Source: Atopsyche davidsoni
Lineage: Eukaryota > Arthropoda > Insecta > Trichoptera > Hydrobiosidae
Length of the DNA stretch: 64,000 nt
Assembly (NCBI GenBank): GCA_022113835.1
Contig: JAILWY010000018.1
Coordinates: 8,843,001 to 8,907,000 of the forward strand
Reading direction: 5' to 3'
The position numbers and the translations under genes were made by a program. Every line of letters starts with the position of its first letter. Position 1 is the stretch's first letter. A model generated the notes under the pieces. It made no database searches, had not been told where the DNA came from, and was given only the letters and a program-made list of their open reading frames with translations. Of the stretch, positions 38,790 to 50,952 are shown in pieces.

Positions 38790-41700
38790 TAATTATTGAA
38801 ACGTTACTGACTAATTTTAATATTGAAGCTCACATTACACTAATTTTAATTAACTATTTAAATTATAGGTTTTTTTTAATTTTTCGTATATTTCGTATAT
38901 AGCAAGGTTATAGCTTAATTTAAATTATATATTTTCAAAAAAAAAAATATTTAAATAATTTCATTGAAATTTGTTACTATGTTTTTTTTGTTAAAATTCG
39001 TTTGAAGGAGGAATAAAGCATTTTAATCATGACATTCCTTTCTGGTTTGATTTGCAATAAAACTCTTTTTTATATTAGTTCTGGTGTTTTATTGTTCATA
39101 AAATATAATTATATCTTATCGTGTCATCTTCACTACCACTATCAATATATAGAAAAATAAGCCTCAAGCTAAAGAGAGTCTTTGAATACAAAAGGGTTTG
39201 TGACAATATGTTAAAGGGATGTTTTATATTCTGCTATTGGAAAGTAAAAATAACTTATAGAAAGTTGATATGAAAAAGAAAAAAAAGCTTTAAAAAATAA
39301 AATGTTATAAACGCATTGTATTCGGACTTTTATTGTTAGCCAAAAGTTACATTTTTTTATTTATCTTTTTTATATGTACATTTATTATCAGAAATAAATA
39401 ACAGTTGGTAGCTGACCTAAGAGGTTATAATTATGAGCTTGAATGACCCCAAAAAGAAAGTGATCTTCAATTTCTAATTATTATCTTTGAAAAAATACGC
39501 GATATATTATAGTAGGCAGAATTTTAATTTATTGGTTTAATTTTAAATATTTGAAGGTTTTTTGAATATTGCAGTATAAATTAATCAATTTAAAATACTG
39601 AAAATAGCCTGAATATTCCTGGACAACAACGATTCTTCTCTGGCCACATCAAAGCCTAGCCAATTAATAGGAAAGTCCCTGTAAGCCTTTCTACAGCAAG
39701 AGGCTCAACAGGACAAACATCATCCTAAAGAATGCTTAGTGAATATTTGAATCCTGAATCTAAAGTTTTAACTATCAAAAATATTTAATTTATAACTTAT
39801 TCAATAATAAGTTTTTAATGACAAATAGACTTTTTACATGGACCATTTTGTGAGATCATTAACAGAATATCCCGTAAATTATTTTGAGTATCGTAAAAAA
39901 AATATTTCGAAAATTATTACTAAGGAATGTTTACACTAGTATATTTGAAGTACGTGGAATTTCTTCCTGGTATTCCAAGTGCTTGATAAAAGACATGAGT
40001 TTGAAGTGAATGCTACAAGCTCCATTCTTTATAAAATTCCTAAGACTTTTCTAGTATTTTTTTACCATATATAAGAGTTTAGTTGATTACCTAAATGCGA
40101 AATTTGGCGACACAAGTGGGATTCAAGCCCCCAGGCCTCGTGTTAATGTCATTATTCGTTGTATGTATGTGGATGAGGGAAAATTTACATATCTGTGGTT
40201 TATGGATATTCTTGACGTATATTATAATGCGAATGCAGCTTATACTAGTATATATATATAAGGAAATGTTGAAATTTTAAAAGTCTTAAAAACTTAGCAA
40301 AGTTGCAAATAATTTTTATACTAATGATGATTATTAAATATTTAATAAATCCTTATTTTAACCCCACATAGGTCAGTATGAGTGAAATCGATACACACGC
40401 AACAACTTATTTTTTTTATTTTTCAAGACATTTTGCGATTCCTTCCATTATTTTTTTTTTAATAATACTTATTTACGAAAATGGATGCTTTCTATAAATT
40501 TATCAAATGTATTTCGAAACAATCAGAAAATATTTCTTTTCCAATTTGCCAATCTTATGCTGTTCGAAAACTACAATATCTTTACAAGTTATGCAATATT
40601 AAAATAAATAAACATCGGTGCTTCTAATCTGAAGTGTCGCACATATAAAATAAGGTGTTACCTCATGTTGTTTTTTTTATTTCATCTAAAAGTTTTAAAA
40701 CGGTTTTGCTAATGACTCGTTATCTTATTCGCTACCATTAGACAATGTTATTATTATTTTATTCAAATATTATCTACTTTGGAAAAAATCAGTTTATTAC
40801 TTTATGTTACCTAATGTTTGCTACAAATAATGTCGATAAGCAACTCTATGCGAAAGTTTTCTCACCAGACAAGCTTGTTATTAAGCATTTAATGTTTAAT
40901 TATGGTCCGACATCGACTGTTTATTTTTGATTTGATAAAAAGAAATAGGCCACATTGACCACCGTTTATCTATAAAAGGTATTCTAAGGTCAATCGTGCC
41001 ATCATCAGATTAACAACAATACAAGAAATAAAGACAGTCTGATTCTGTTAAAAATACTTGTAACCGAATCCGAATCATGAGCATTAGCAATCAAAATCCT
41101 TCTTTAAAGAGCTTCCCTTGATAGACGAGAACGATTTACGTTCTTAACAGCATGATTTTAGATTTATTTGCCGCTTGAGTAATCCGATTCTTTTTATGCC
41201 ACCAATAACATGAACATTTATATTTTTGATAGTAGGTACACCAAATAACATCCCAAACTATAATATAGTATTTTGAAACATAAATAATGAAAAACAAGCA
41301 GTTAAATTAAAAGAAAGCAGACTTTGTTTATTTGCGGAATTTGAACTGACTTCGGAGAGAATAGGAGCCACTAAAGGTGAAAAATAAAAAGATTTTTCTT
41401 ATCGGCAATGTTGTAGAGTAAAATATATTGAGAAAAATCCCTTACTAGCTTTGGAATATTCATTTAATTCTAAAAATATCCATAAGTGAATTTGTCTGGG
41501 CATAGTGAAGCAAGCAAGGGTGTGTAGGTGAAGGTAGTTGGTGTTGCTGGATAGCCCTAAAATCCCTCAAAATATATTTTTACAGGAAAATTCAGTCGGA
41601 CGTTTTATGTGTGTGTTATCATAGTAAAACATAACCAAATGAAGAGAAGTGCATTTTTAATTATAATTAAATTTCCTTTATTTATTTCATTATTAAACTT

Positions 41701-43169
41701 CATACATTATTTACGTTACACAAATGCATTGGCCCACGTGCATTGATGATACCGGTGGTGATATTTAAGTTTGTGAACTAGCTGTGTCTCTGTGTGCCCT
41801 CATACTTGTTAGGGAATATTTGTAAACCGTTAAAATGACTGGATCATTACCCCAAATAGTCGTGAATGGCCGCATGTTAGTCATGCTTTATCTCGATAGA
41901 ACCCTTAGTTTTCCATAATAATATATTATAATCTTCTTCAAAGTTAAATTGGCATCGAGTATTAATATTTTACATATCCGTTCATTAAAGCTTTTCCCTG
42001 AGTAAAGAGTGGCCGAAAATTAAATGTTTATTTTTGTAATGGAATAATTTCCCTATCTTTAAAATTTGCAATTACAGCTTTTGTTGCTAACAGCTTTTAT
42101 CGAAATATTGGCTCTCATGACCCTTGATTGAAATTAAAAATTCCGCGCATAGAACCAATGAGCATTGCTGATACGCCAGTAGTAGCGTGACTATCTCCGC
42201 TTTGACCTCAGGTATGATTGTTCAAAACATAAAAAAATAATTAAACAAGATATATAGGATGACAATTAAAATACTCACGGTAACAGTAATTTTCCAAATA
42301 CTTTTTACTGAGGCCTTGATCTTGAGATATTTTATGAGTGAGTGAACGCTAATTATGGCGAAAAAAATCTCTGATATTACTGAAAAATGATATAGATATA
42401 AATGACTCATGACTTTATAAATAAAACCATTTAAAATGAAATTATGAAAATCACTTGATTAGAGAGCAAAAATTGTACAGTAAACATTTAATTTTTCTAT
42501 CGTTTTATATTGAAAATTTGCATAATTCTTAAAATTTGTCTTATAAAAACGTAAAAATTCAATCTAGTAAAATCAATTATATAAAATGGTTGTAAGCGTC
42601 AAGAGCTATTCAAAAAATAAGAAATCGATGCTAATATTGTCAACTGCAGATCAATAAATAGTCTTTAATAGCATTATGTAAGTTACTTTGTGAAGAAAAG
42701 TCTAATGAATGGATTGAAAATATATAAATATAAATTTGGCGATCAAAAGATTATATATCCAAAAATGTTAATATCATTCTAAATATATTATTATTAAATA
42801 ATTTGCTTTGTCAATATGTACTAAACAACCTAATAATGACACAAAGAATATTTCGACTTCATATCTGCGAATCTTGACCACTAATACCTAACATTTTTAA
42901 CTCTTAAAAAAATTGCTTTATTCTCAAACAAATAGTTATTATTTCAATTTTTTACCAATTTAAAACCAGATAGTCTGGAGTAAAAGATGAAATATATAAT
43001 TTTTATTTCGATTCATTTGAATGGGAAATCACAAGAAGCTATATATAAGAAATCATTCGACCGTGTTATTGTATATTAATTTCCATGGCATATCGAAATA
43101 AAAAAGTGAATAAAAATAATCAAACACATAAAAAAATAAAAAACAATAAGTATATATTTTTGCATTAGA
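38790..43169. other. Intergenic between genes G and F
   Basis: A 4.4 kb AT-rich gap with no gene I can support. Patches at about 39600-39740 and 40090-40240 are less AT-rich and may be old repeats. Short frames here are hydrophobic chance ORFs. Confidence 0.45.
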
Positions 43170-43175
43170 TTTATT
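43170..43175 (-). terminator. Poly(A) signal of gene G
   Basis: AATAAA on the minus strand, 98 nt past the stop. Confidence 0.65.
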
Positions 43176-43272
43176 AAGTCTTAAAAATCATAGCAGATGG
43201 ACTGCAATAATGCTACATTTTACTTTTTTAAGCGTATGTAGTAAGGTACAATTGAATCAGTGAGATCACTCT

Positions 43273-45948
43273 CTATTGAGCCTGGTTGATGTCAGACTGC
43301 TTCTTGTGGAAAATGTTGACTTCAGTGAAGTGCATGTTAGAAACCTCGAAGCTGTACTCATCGACGATACGGTCGAAGGGATATCCCATGGGGTAGGAAT
43401 CCATGTAGCGAGCGCCGGAACCGACACCGCTGGAGACAGTGGAGTCGTAGCCGGTGCCTTGAGGCTTAGCAGGTTCGAGGAACGGCGAAGCAATGACGTA
43501 CAGATAGAAAGGCATGCCTCCAGTGCGGCCCTTGGGCAAGAGGAACCTAGAGGGATAGCTGTTGTGAGCCTCGGACATGTCCAGGTTGAACTTCTTGCTT
43601 CCGGTCAGAGCCTCCTTGACATCAGCGTACAGCTTTCTGGATGAGGTGAAGTCTTTGGTGAATCCCTTGAAGTCCCTGGAGTTGCGTTCAAGCTTGTTCT
43701 TGCCGGCCTTCACTAAAATGATTTATAATTCATAATATAAATTATTATAACTTTTCAATATCGTTTTAGAGAAGAAATTTAATTGGAATGATAATTTATA
43801 GAGAAATGCTTAAGTTCTTACATTCATAAACGAATTCATCAAGCTGGAAGAAGTTCATCCTATTCTTGTTGAGATCCATAGCGTGGCCTTGTCCGTCAAA
43901 CTTGGGTCCCAGGTAGTAACGGAATGATACTTTGACGGGGTCAACGGCGAATACATTGGTTGTAACGGTGAAAGGCAGATGATTCAGACGATATTGGCGA
44001 GCCTTGATGTGCATGGCATCTTCCATGTTGGTAGCTGGATTTAAGTTGAATACAAATAATTAATTAATCTGCTTGGACGAAAATATACCTGACATTATAA
44101 ATATTTCTGTGAAATAGTATTTTTTTACCTTCATCCTTGTTCTGGTACACGAGGTTGGTAATGTCAGTATCGAAGTAATCGAAGTACGTGACAAGCTTTT
44201 CAACTTCAACTGTCTCGATCTTAACTCCAGGACACTCGAGCTCCTCTCTTGTGTATGCTGGGAAGGTTTCCTTATACTGCTTGAAGAAGCCAACATAACG
44301 CTGCAACAGCTGGTAGAAAGCGGGATCGCGCATGCAGGTCTGGTAGTTCTCCAGGGCTGATGGGTAAACCTTATACCTACACGTATAAGAAGGGAAAATT
44401 ATATATCTGCCAATTAACACGTTAACACTGTCAAACAAATACTATAAGCCATCTCATACCATGTAGAGGGACGGAAAGAGTTTCCGAGGAGCATCTTGGC
44501 AATAGCCAGGGGGTAGCGGTAGTACTGGTGGTGGGGAGAATCATCGTTAGATTCGATGATGGAAGCCAGACGTTCGATGTATTGGGGCTTAGTCAAGTCA
44601 ATGTGAGTACCGTCTTCCTGCAGATGATTATGTAAGTTTTAAAGTAGACCCATCAAATAACATTATAAATAACGTGCACGTATTCTCATTTATCCGTACC
44701 TTAATCAAATATCCACGGTCAATAGCATCACGAATACGTCTTTCGTAATCCTCGACCTGAGTAAGGTGAGGGAGGAACTGCTCTTGAGCAAGGGTGAAAT
44801 GGTTGGGTCTGAAGGGGAAGTCCATTCCATTGTAGTACTTCAGAGAAGGATAGAATCCGGTCTTGACGGGCATGTGCCACGAGAATCGGGGGATTTCTCC
44901 CAGTCCGTTGGACAATCTCTCGAGGTAGTAGCGAGCCAGGATCTGCTGGTGGACGTAGTAGAAGTACTCTCCGCGTCTGTCCTGTGTCAGTCCGAATTCC
45001 TCTCCGTTCATCCAGAAGGGGTAGTCCAAGTGGTAGTAGTAGTAGAAGCTGTTGAGGCCGATATCTTCGGTGAAGTAAGACAGCTGCTGCTCGTCATTGT
45101 ACCTCACGTACCACCCGGTGTAGTTGCTGCTGATGATGATGTTCTTTCCCTCGGATGTGTGGACGTACTGGGACACATCGGCGCCATGACCTTGCATCTT
45201 GATCTGGTATGCCTGTTCGATAACTTCGGAGCTGAAGAAGTAGTAGGGGTGGATTTCATAAGGAGCCGGCAGGGTGATTCCCTGGCAGTCGGGACGGTGC
45301 AGGACGGCGATGCTCAGAGCGTAGACGTACATCTGCTCGTTAACGTGCTCGCGAGCCCAGCAGGCGGTCTTGTAGAAGGTCTCGTAGTCCTTGGCGTAGA
45401 AGAACACCTTGAATAGGGCCTCGGCATCTTGCATCTGCTTTGGGTACAGAGGAGAGAAGACGCGGTCCTTGGGCAGCAACTGCAACTCATTCTCGTACAT
45501 GAAGTAGAAGTGCTTGACTGCTTCGACATTCTGCGAAAAATAACAAACGTTACTAATTGAACGACAAAAATATATTGATTTTTAAAATCTCAAAATGAAA
45601 TAAAAATTATAATTTCAAATTAAACTTTTGAAAAAGTATACTTACGGTGTAATGATCAAAGTTGTCCTTCAGGTTGTAAGCCTGACCGATCTCGACCTGG
45701 TCCTTGTGAATGTTCGGCTGGTGTACATGGTAGAAAAGATGGTAGATGTTCTGTTGCTTAACCAAGAAATCCTTATCGGCTGTAGAAAAGGTACAAATAA
45801 TTTAGTTTAAATAAGCTAACGATTAAAAATTTGATGCACGAGATACAAAAAAGGAGGGCAGCTCACCGGTCTTGGTCTCGTAGTGGTTATCGACCACGGC
45901 GGCCGCGGCCAACCCCAGGCAGAACAAAAACACGGCAAGGCTCCTCAT
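43273..45948 (-). CDS. Gene G: arylphorin-type hexamerin
   Basis: Predicted secreted storage protein of 701 aa. Coding exons: 45948-45867, 45779-45646, 45530-44700, 44617-44460, 44376-44129, 44034-43822, 43712-43273 (2106 nt, in frame). Same signal peptide and domain motifs as F. Distinguishing points are DRGYLIKV at the end of exon 3, QEDGTHIDLTKPQYIERL across exon 4, RYYLGPKFDGQGHAM in exon 6 and a final Gln instead of His. Exons 1-2 and their intron are nearly identical to F, while the C-domain exons are clearly more diverged, so the 5' end has been homogenised with F. Confidence 0.93.
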
Positions 45949-45994
45949 GGCTCCAGTGGCGATGACTGCAGTGCCTTCTGGGGTCCGCCGGCGG

Positions 45995-46002
45995 CTTATA
46001 TA
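45995..46002 (-). promoter_or_regulatory. TATA box of gene G
   Basis: TATATAAG, 47 nt before the ATG; the paired GATA block seen upstream of F is present at 46035-46049. Confidence 0.8.
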
Positions 46003-46664
46003 CCCGCGAGGCGCGCCGGCCGAGGCGGGGGCGGCTTATCTTCTGATAATGTCACTGCAATGTTAATTGTGTCAAATGTGACTCTTTCATTATTTAGTAA
46101 TTTTTTTATTAAAACAAATATGACTTCTAAAATTTCTCAATTCTTTTTTATTTGAGTTAGTAATGTATTGGAAGTATTTTTGTATTCTCAACTTCTGCCA
46201 ATCGTGTAAATGAGTTTGATTTATCCTTAAGCTTTTTTTAGCATTATTGTACTCATATAAAGTTATTAAATAATCTGAACCGTCTAACGTGTTGTCTCTC
46301 TTTTGATTTTTTATTACATATATCTTATTGTTTTTAAATTTTATAAAGAAAGTGTTCAACAGTTGTAAAAATATAAAGTATTTTTGACTGCTACAGACTT
46401 GAAATAAGTCCTTTGCAAGTTTGTTTGTAAAACAGATCACTTGAGCGTTTCAAAATGGTGCAGAATTTTCATGATTTTGTAAAGTGCTTTAAATAATCAG
46501 CACAGATTTAAACCAAAATCTTTTCTACTAACAACATAGTGTGGACCAATAAATTATCAATGTTTGTTTTCCAACAGTGTATGAAAACTTTAAAATTGTA
46601 TTTTATATTTCAACTTATTATTTTTTTTTCATAAATATTTTAAACAATGCCAATTAATTAATAG

Positions 46665-47010
46665 CTAAAACAAATTAATGGCTTTTTTGTTTAACTCATA
46701 AAACAAGACATATTCACGAGGCTTGAAGCTATATCTATCGACAGTTCGGTTGATGGGATGCCTCGTAGGGTAGGAATACATGAGAAGCGAGCACCGGAAC
46801 CGTCCCTGTTGGAGATGGCGACATCGCAGCCGGAGATACGATGACGTAGAAGAAAAAAGCCGTACCTCCGGTGCAGCATTAGGACAAAAAGAATATGATG
46901 GGACATTACAGTAGTAAGGTTTAGTCATGTCCAAGTTTTTGATTCCAGTCAAAAGCACGGCTAGGCTCTTTCAAGCTTTAGTGGCGATGACTGCATCATC
47001 TTCAGAAGTG
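46665..47010 (-). pseudogene. Collapsed arylphorin relic: exon 7 fused to exon 1
   Basis: About 46950-46690 is a degraded arylphorin last exon: LTGIKNLDMTKP, then pieces matching the GSGARFMDSYP region and a final INRTVDRYSFKP, with several deletions and frameshifts. Immediately next to it, about 46951-47010 matches the start of exon 1 and its leader (compare 38665-38712): AGCACGGCTAGGCTC, then GTGGCGATGACTGCA. Everything between exon 1 and exon 7 is missing, so this is an internally deleted gene copy, not a retrocopy. The TATA box is gone. It sits about 0.7 kb upstream of the G promoter, in array orientation. Confidence 0.75.
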
Positions 47011-47447
47011 CCGGCCTTGCGTTGACCAGAGTACGGGTCCCGGATCTCATTATAATTGCCTCATAATAATATTTAATAATACCACGGCATATCATATTAA
47101 AAATTTTAGTAAAAAACAATTTCTTCTATCACAAGTGATAAGAGACACAAAGCTACATTTTTTATCAAGGTGTGAGTATTTCTTAAGTTCACTGACCCGA
47201 CTTAAATTGTTGTACGGATACATCTCATAATCAGGCTTTATTTTTAATGTTTCATATTTTATAGACCTTTGTGAATATTTTGCAGATTTTAGAAGTTTAT
47301 CGCGTCATGTTTCTCTACACATATTTCTTATAAAGTCGGACTACTTTATGTTAATCCTCAGGGTAGTTTTGGATAAGAATTCACATTTTATCATGTTTGT
47401 AATTTAATTTGACTATTAAAAGGAACAAAAAAAATGCTGTAAAACAC

Positions 47448-47560
47448 AAATTTATTTTTGTAATCCGATAAAACATTTTTCACTTCTTGTGTAAATATTA
47501 ATTCGTCTTTGTTGCTTTTCTTCTAATGAGCCTGGAATTCCGATTGTTTTGATTACAATA
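47448..47560 (-). pseudogene. 3' end relic of a second arylphorin copy
   Basis: Minus strand reads KQSEFQAH followed by TAG at 47524-47526, matching KKQSDINQAH-stop of genes F, H and I, and an AATAAA lies about 70 nt beyond, as in the real genes. The rest of the gene is lost; the piggyBac-like element starts about 260 bp away. Together with the neighbouring relic this indicates two dead copies between G and H. Confidence 0.5.
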
Positions 47561-47816
47561 GAGCAGTTTTTACTTTGGCATTTTTATCTAAAATATATCT
47601 AACTGAAGGCATCAACAGTTTTTGTTGTAATAAAAATCTAAAATTACTGCCATTACTTACAATGTTTGAATGACCTTTTACACTTTTTTGGGTTAAAAAA
47701 GTTCAGTGACATTTTCTTATAATATATAAATACATACTTACAACATAATAATCCATACTAAATGAGAAAGACGAAAACAAATAATAAGCTTGGTTGACTT
47801 TTATGGTACACCTTAA

Positions 47817-49627
47817 CCCTTAACTGCATCTCACAACAGAACGGTCACAAACCGTAAAACCTTTTTTTAAAGCCCCATAAAAACTCATGATATCAACCAT
47901 TTAATTTTTTAACCATTAATTTGTACCTGTCGAAGTAATTTAGTTGAACTTTTTTCCACTAACAGCACTAGAATAGACACAATCCATATTACAAGAAGCC
48001 ATTTGCCAATTTTTGGCGGTTGAGTGAAAACGCGATTTATAAACTAGTGATACACATTATTGGAGATCTTTTTTCTACTTGAAAAAAATATTTGAACATT
48101 TCAAAGTAAGTTATTTTCATAATCCATTATTACTATTTAGTTTTTTTTTTGTATTTTATGAGATATGGTTATTTTTCTTTATGTAACAAATTGGTCACGT
48201 TATGTTTGTGTGGTACCTAATATATTATTTACAAAGCGTGACTGAATTACTACTTTTGACAATTTATACGTTCCATTGAAATTGTTTTATATTTTTATCG
48301 TATATTTTTCGAATGAATAAAAAAAATCAACGATTTTCCGAGAAGGAAATATTGGAAATCATGGAAAATTGGGATGATAGTGACTACAGTTTTGATGATG
48401 AAGAGGGTTCTATCATTCAAAGCTCTAAACCTTAACCAGAACCTGAACCAAAACCTGAACCAGCATTGAAATTTCATTCTAAAGAGATAAGTAACAACAG
48501 GATTTTATGGGCAAAAAAGAATATAAAATTTGATGAAGATTCGATGAATTTCAAAGGATCTTCAAAGTTGGCAGATGAAATAATCAAAACGACGGCTCCA
48601 TTGGATTTCTTCTAGTATTTTATCGATGAAGATTTCATTTCCTTTATATGCGAAAAAACTAATTTATATGGAACATTAACAAACAAAACGAATACTTATA
48701 TCAGAAAATTCCTGGGAATTTTGCAATACATGGAGGTGGTACCATTGCCTTATACGAGATCATACTGGCGGCCTGATATCGGTGTAGAAAACATAATCTC
48801 GGCCATGTCTATTAACAAATTTGAATTAATAAAATCAACTATCCATTTCAATGATAATTTTGCTATTGTTGATAAAGATCATGATAAATACGACAAATTA
48901 CACAAAATTAGACCTATAATCGAGACCTATAAATTTTCAAACATTCCCAAAGAACCAAATTTATTAGTTGACAAACAAATATGTGCCACCGCCCCTTCAC
49001 ATCAGGACTGATGAGTTCGCCCATTGGCCAATACATGAGATCAGACAGAGGTGCAAATATCCAAAGTGCACCGGTGTATCTCGTATTAAGTGCAGTTATG
49101 GTAGAGCAGAGAGCACCTCTGACAAATAAGAATAACTGCTTCATAAAATTCCACGAATAATTGTATCGTATTTTAAGTCATCCTTGCACTGTATGTCCTT
49201 ATTTGCATTCTGAACAATTGACTACCACTTATCTTAATTTTTTATTCCTAAATTTAATTTAATTTTTCTCTATTTTTATCGAGAGTACCCCTTTTAGGAG
49301 GTATTCAAATAAATCAATTAATGAATTATTTTTGTGAATTTGTAAGTAATTTTTGCCACTGATACAATAAAGATCTATTTAAGACCTACCACTCTTTTAT
49401 TTCGTTTAAAAAAAATTCTTTCCTTAGTCAATTGCTACGTTGTATTTCTAAAAGGAATGTATATACCACTACATAATGTGACCAATATGTAGCACTCTGT
49501 TTTTTTCTTATAAAACATATGAAAAATAAACAAAATATTTTTTTAATTATTTTTCCCTGAAATAACACATCATTTCCAAACTCTACGATTTTTTTCACGG
49601 AAAAATAAAAAATCATGCAGTTAAGGG
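47817..49627 (+). mobile_element. Decayed piggyBac-like DNA transposon
   Basis: Perfect 13-bp terminal inverted repeats, CCCTTAACTGCAT at 47817-47829 and its complement at 49615-49627, each flanked outside by TTAA (47813-47816 and 49628-49631), the target duplicated by this superfamily. Length 1811 bp. It holds a broken transposase gene in plus orientation. Confidence 0.92.
48313..49164 (+). pseudogene. piggyBac-type transposase relic
   Basis: Begins MNKKNQRFSEKEILEIMENW and an acidic leader, then stops in frame at 48433-48435 and 48613-48615. The middle carries YTRSYWRPDIG and INKFELIKSTIHFNDN, typical of the piggyBac DDE domain N-terminal side, up to LLVDKQI. An internal deletion near 48985 removes most of the catalytic domain with its aspartates. 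What follows, in another frame, is the cysteine-rich C-terminal end (RQRCKYPKCTGVSRIKC, then NNCFIKFHE after a frameshift). It cannot make active enzyme. Confidence 0.85.
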
Positions 49628-49631
49628 TTAA

Positions 49632-50843
49632 TTAGCGTAATCGCATTTTTTTGCTGTTTTTTAAATGACTATTGTGAGAAGGCAGGAGATTACGTCAATT
49701 TTTTTATTTGTGATTTCTGTCATCCTTCAATGACCTTTTCGAACTAGTTAAGAGAAGCAAAATGTCAACAAATTAAAAGAAAAGCAATCAAATAAAATAC
49801 CAGTCATTTGAAAGTTCTTAGAATTTAGTGTCAGGTTTAATTATTTATGTATTTAAAGATTACTACGCCAATAAGTCGCTAAAATGTGTGAGTTAGCGGT
49901 TGGAGCAAATTAAATCACGATTGGACGAGATGACGTTTTTCTGTTTTTAGAAGTAGAAGGTTTTTTTTATTGAAATTATTTGATATGAAATTTATTCACA
50001 AAATTCGTTTTGTAAATACATTTTAACTGTGGACAAATTTACCAAAAACGTATCACGAAACCTTTACTAATAATATTCTACTGAAATAAAATAATTTTTT
50101 TGTTGAAAGATGATAATATATTTATAATCACCATCACATTGTAGAACCTGAAATGAACCTTAAATTCAACATTATTTTTAAAAATAATGTCATTAGCGAA
50201 CGGAAACGTACGGACGAAACAGACCTTCAAATACAAAATAATGAAACTTTTTGCCACTCTACTCATTTTTCAGTTTTTCTGATTTATCACCTGAATATGT
50301 CACTTAAAACTAAGTGTGTGCGCTTCCTTGTAGCTTTTCCCGCCTCCTGCTTATTATTGTTATTTTTTCTGTATAAGTTATTTTTTACTGCAGTACTAAT
50401 AGTGAAATCAAAAATTAAATACTTAAATAATATAAAAAATTGCGGTTTAAAAATGACAAAAAATGTTATTTTGTATTTATTAATCAAAATCAGTTGGTTA
50501 CATTACTTTAAAATATTTACTCATTGCTATTACTATTTATCAAATAAAAAAAATAAAAAAAAATTGTATTAATTTAAAAACAAATAGAAGAAATATCTAA
50601 AGTAGAATAACAATGAAAAATAATATTTCAAAGTAAATTCTAATATCGATCATTGGAAATTGAATACCTCAACATGCCCTGATAACAGAGTTGAAAAAAA
50701 ACAAAGCAAATGATATATTTTTTTGTAAATTAGAGTAAACCACAGAACTGTAGCCAAAACCAAAGGTGAGAAAAATATAAAATGCCATCACCGAGGTAAA
50801 ATTGAATTAAAAAATAAAAGTCAAAAGTTTGTTTTGCTATAGA
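49632..50843. other. Intergenic between gene H and the transposon
   Basis: No gene recognised. AT-rich; the frame at 50153-50572 is hydrophobic and unrecognised. Confidence 0.4.
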
Positions 50844-50849
50844 TTTATT
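50844..50849 (-). terminator. Poly(A) signal of gene H
   Basis: AATAAA on the minus strand, 104 nt past the stop. Confidence 0.65.
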
Positions 50850-50952
50850 AGGTCATTAAAAATCACAGCAGGTGGACTGCAATAGCGCTACATTAAACGA
50901 TTCATGGAGAATCATATGTAGTAAAGTACATTTGAATCATAGAGATCGCTCT

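Noticed and set aside
44766..45416. 216-codon open frame on the plus strand, and similar long plus-strand frames over exon 3 of D, E, F, H and I and at 9427-9963
   Set aside because: They are antisense shadows of hexamerin exon 3. GC-ending codons and Tyr/Asp-rich protein leave the opposite strand free of stops. They have no promoter, start context or family resemblance and recur wherever the real exon does.
46090..46440. 116-codon minus-strand frame just upstream of gene G
   Set aside because: AT-rich, rich in Lys, Asn and Ile with no recognised motif, no splice context and no copy beside the sister genes.
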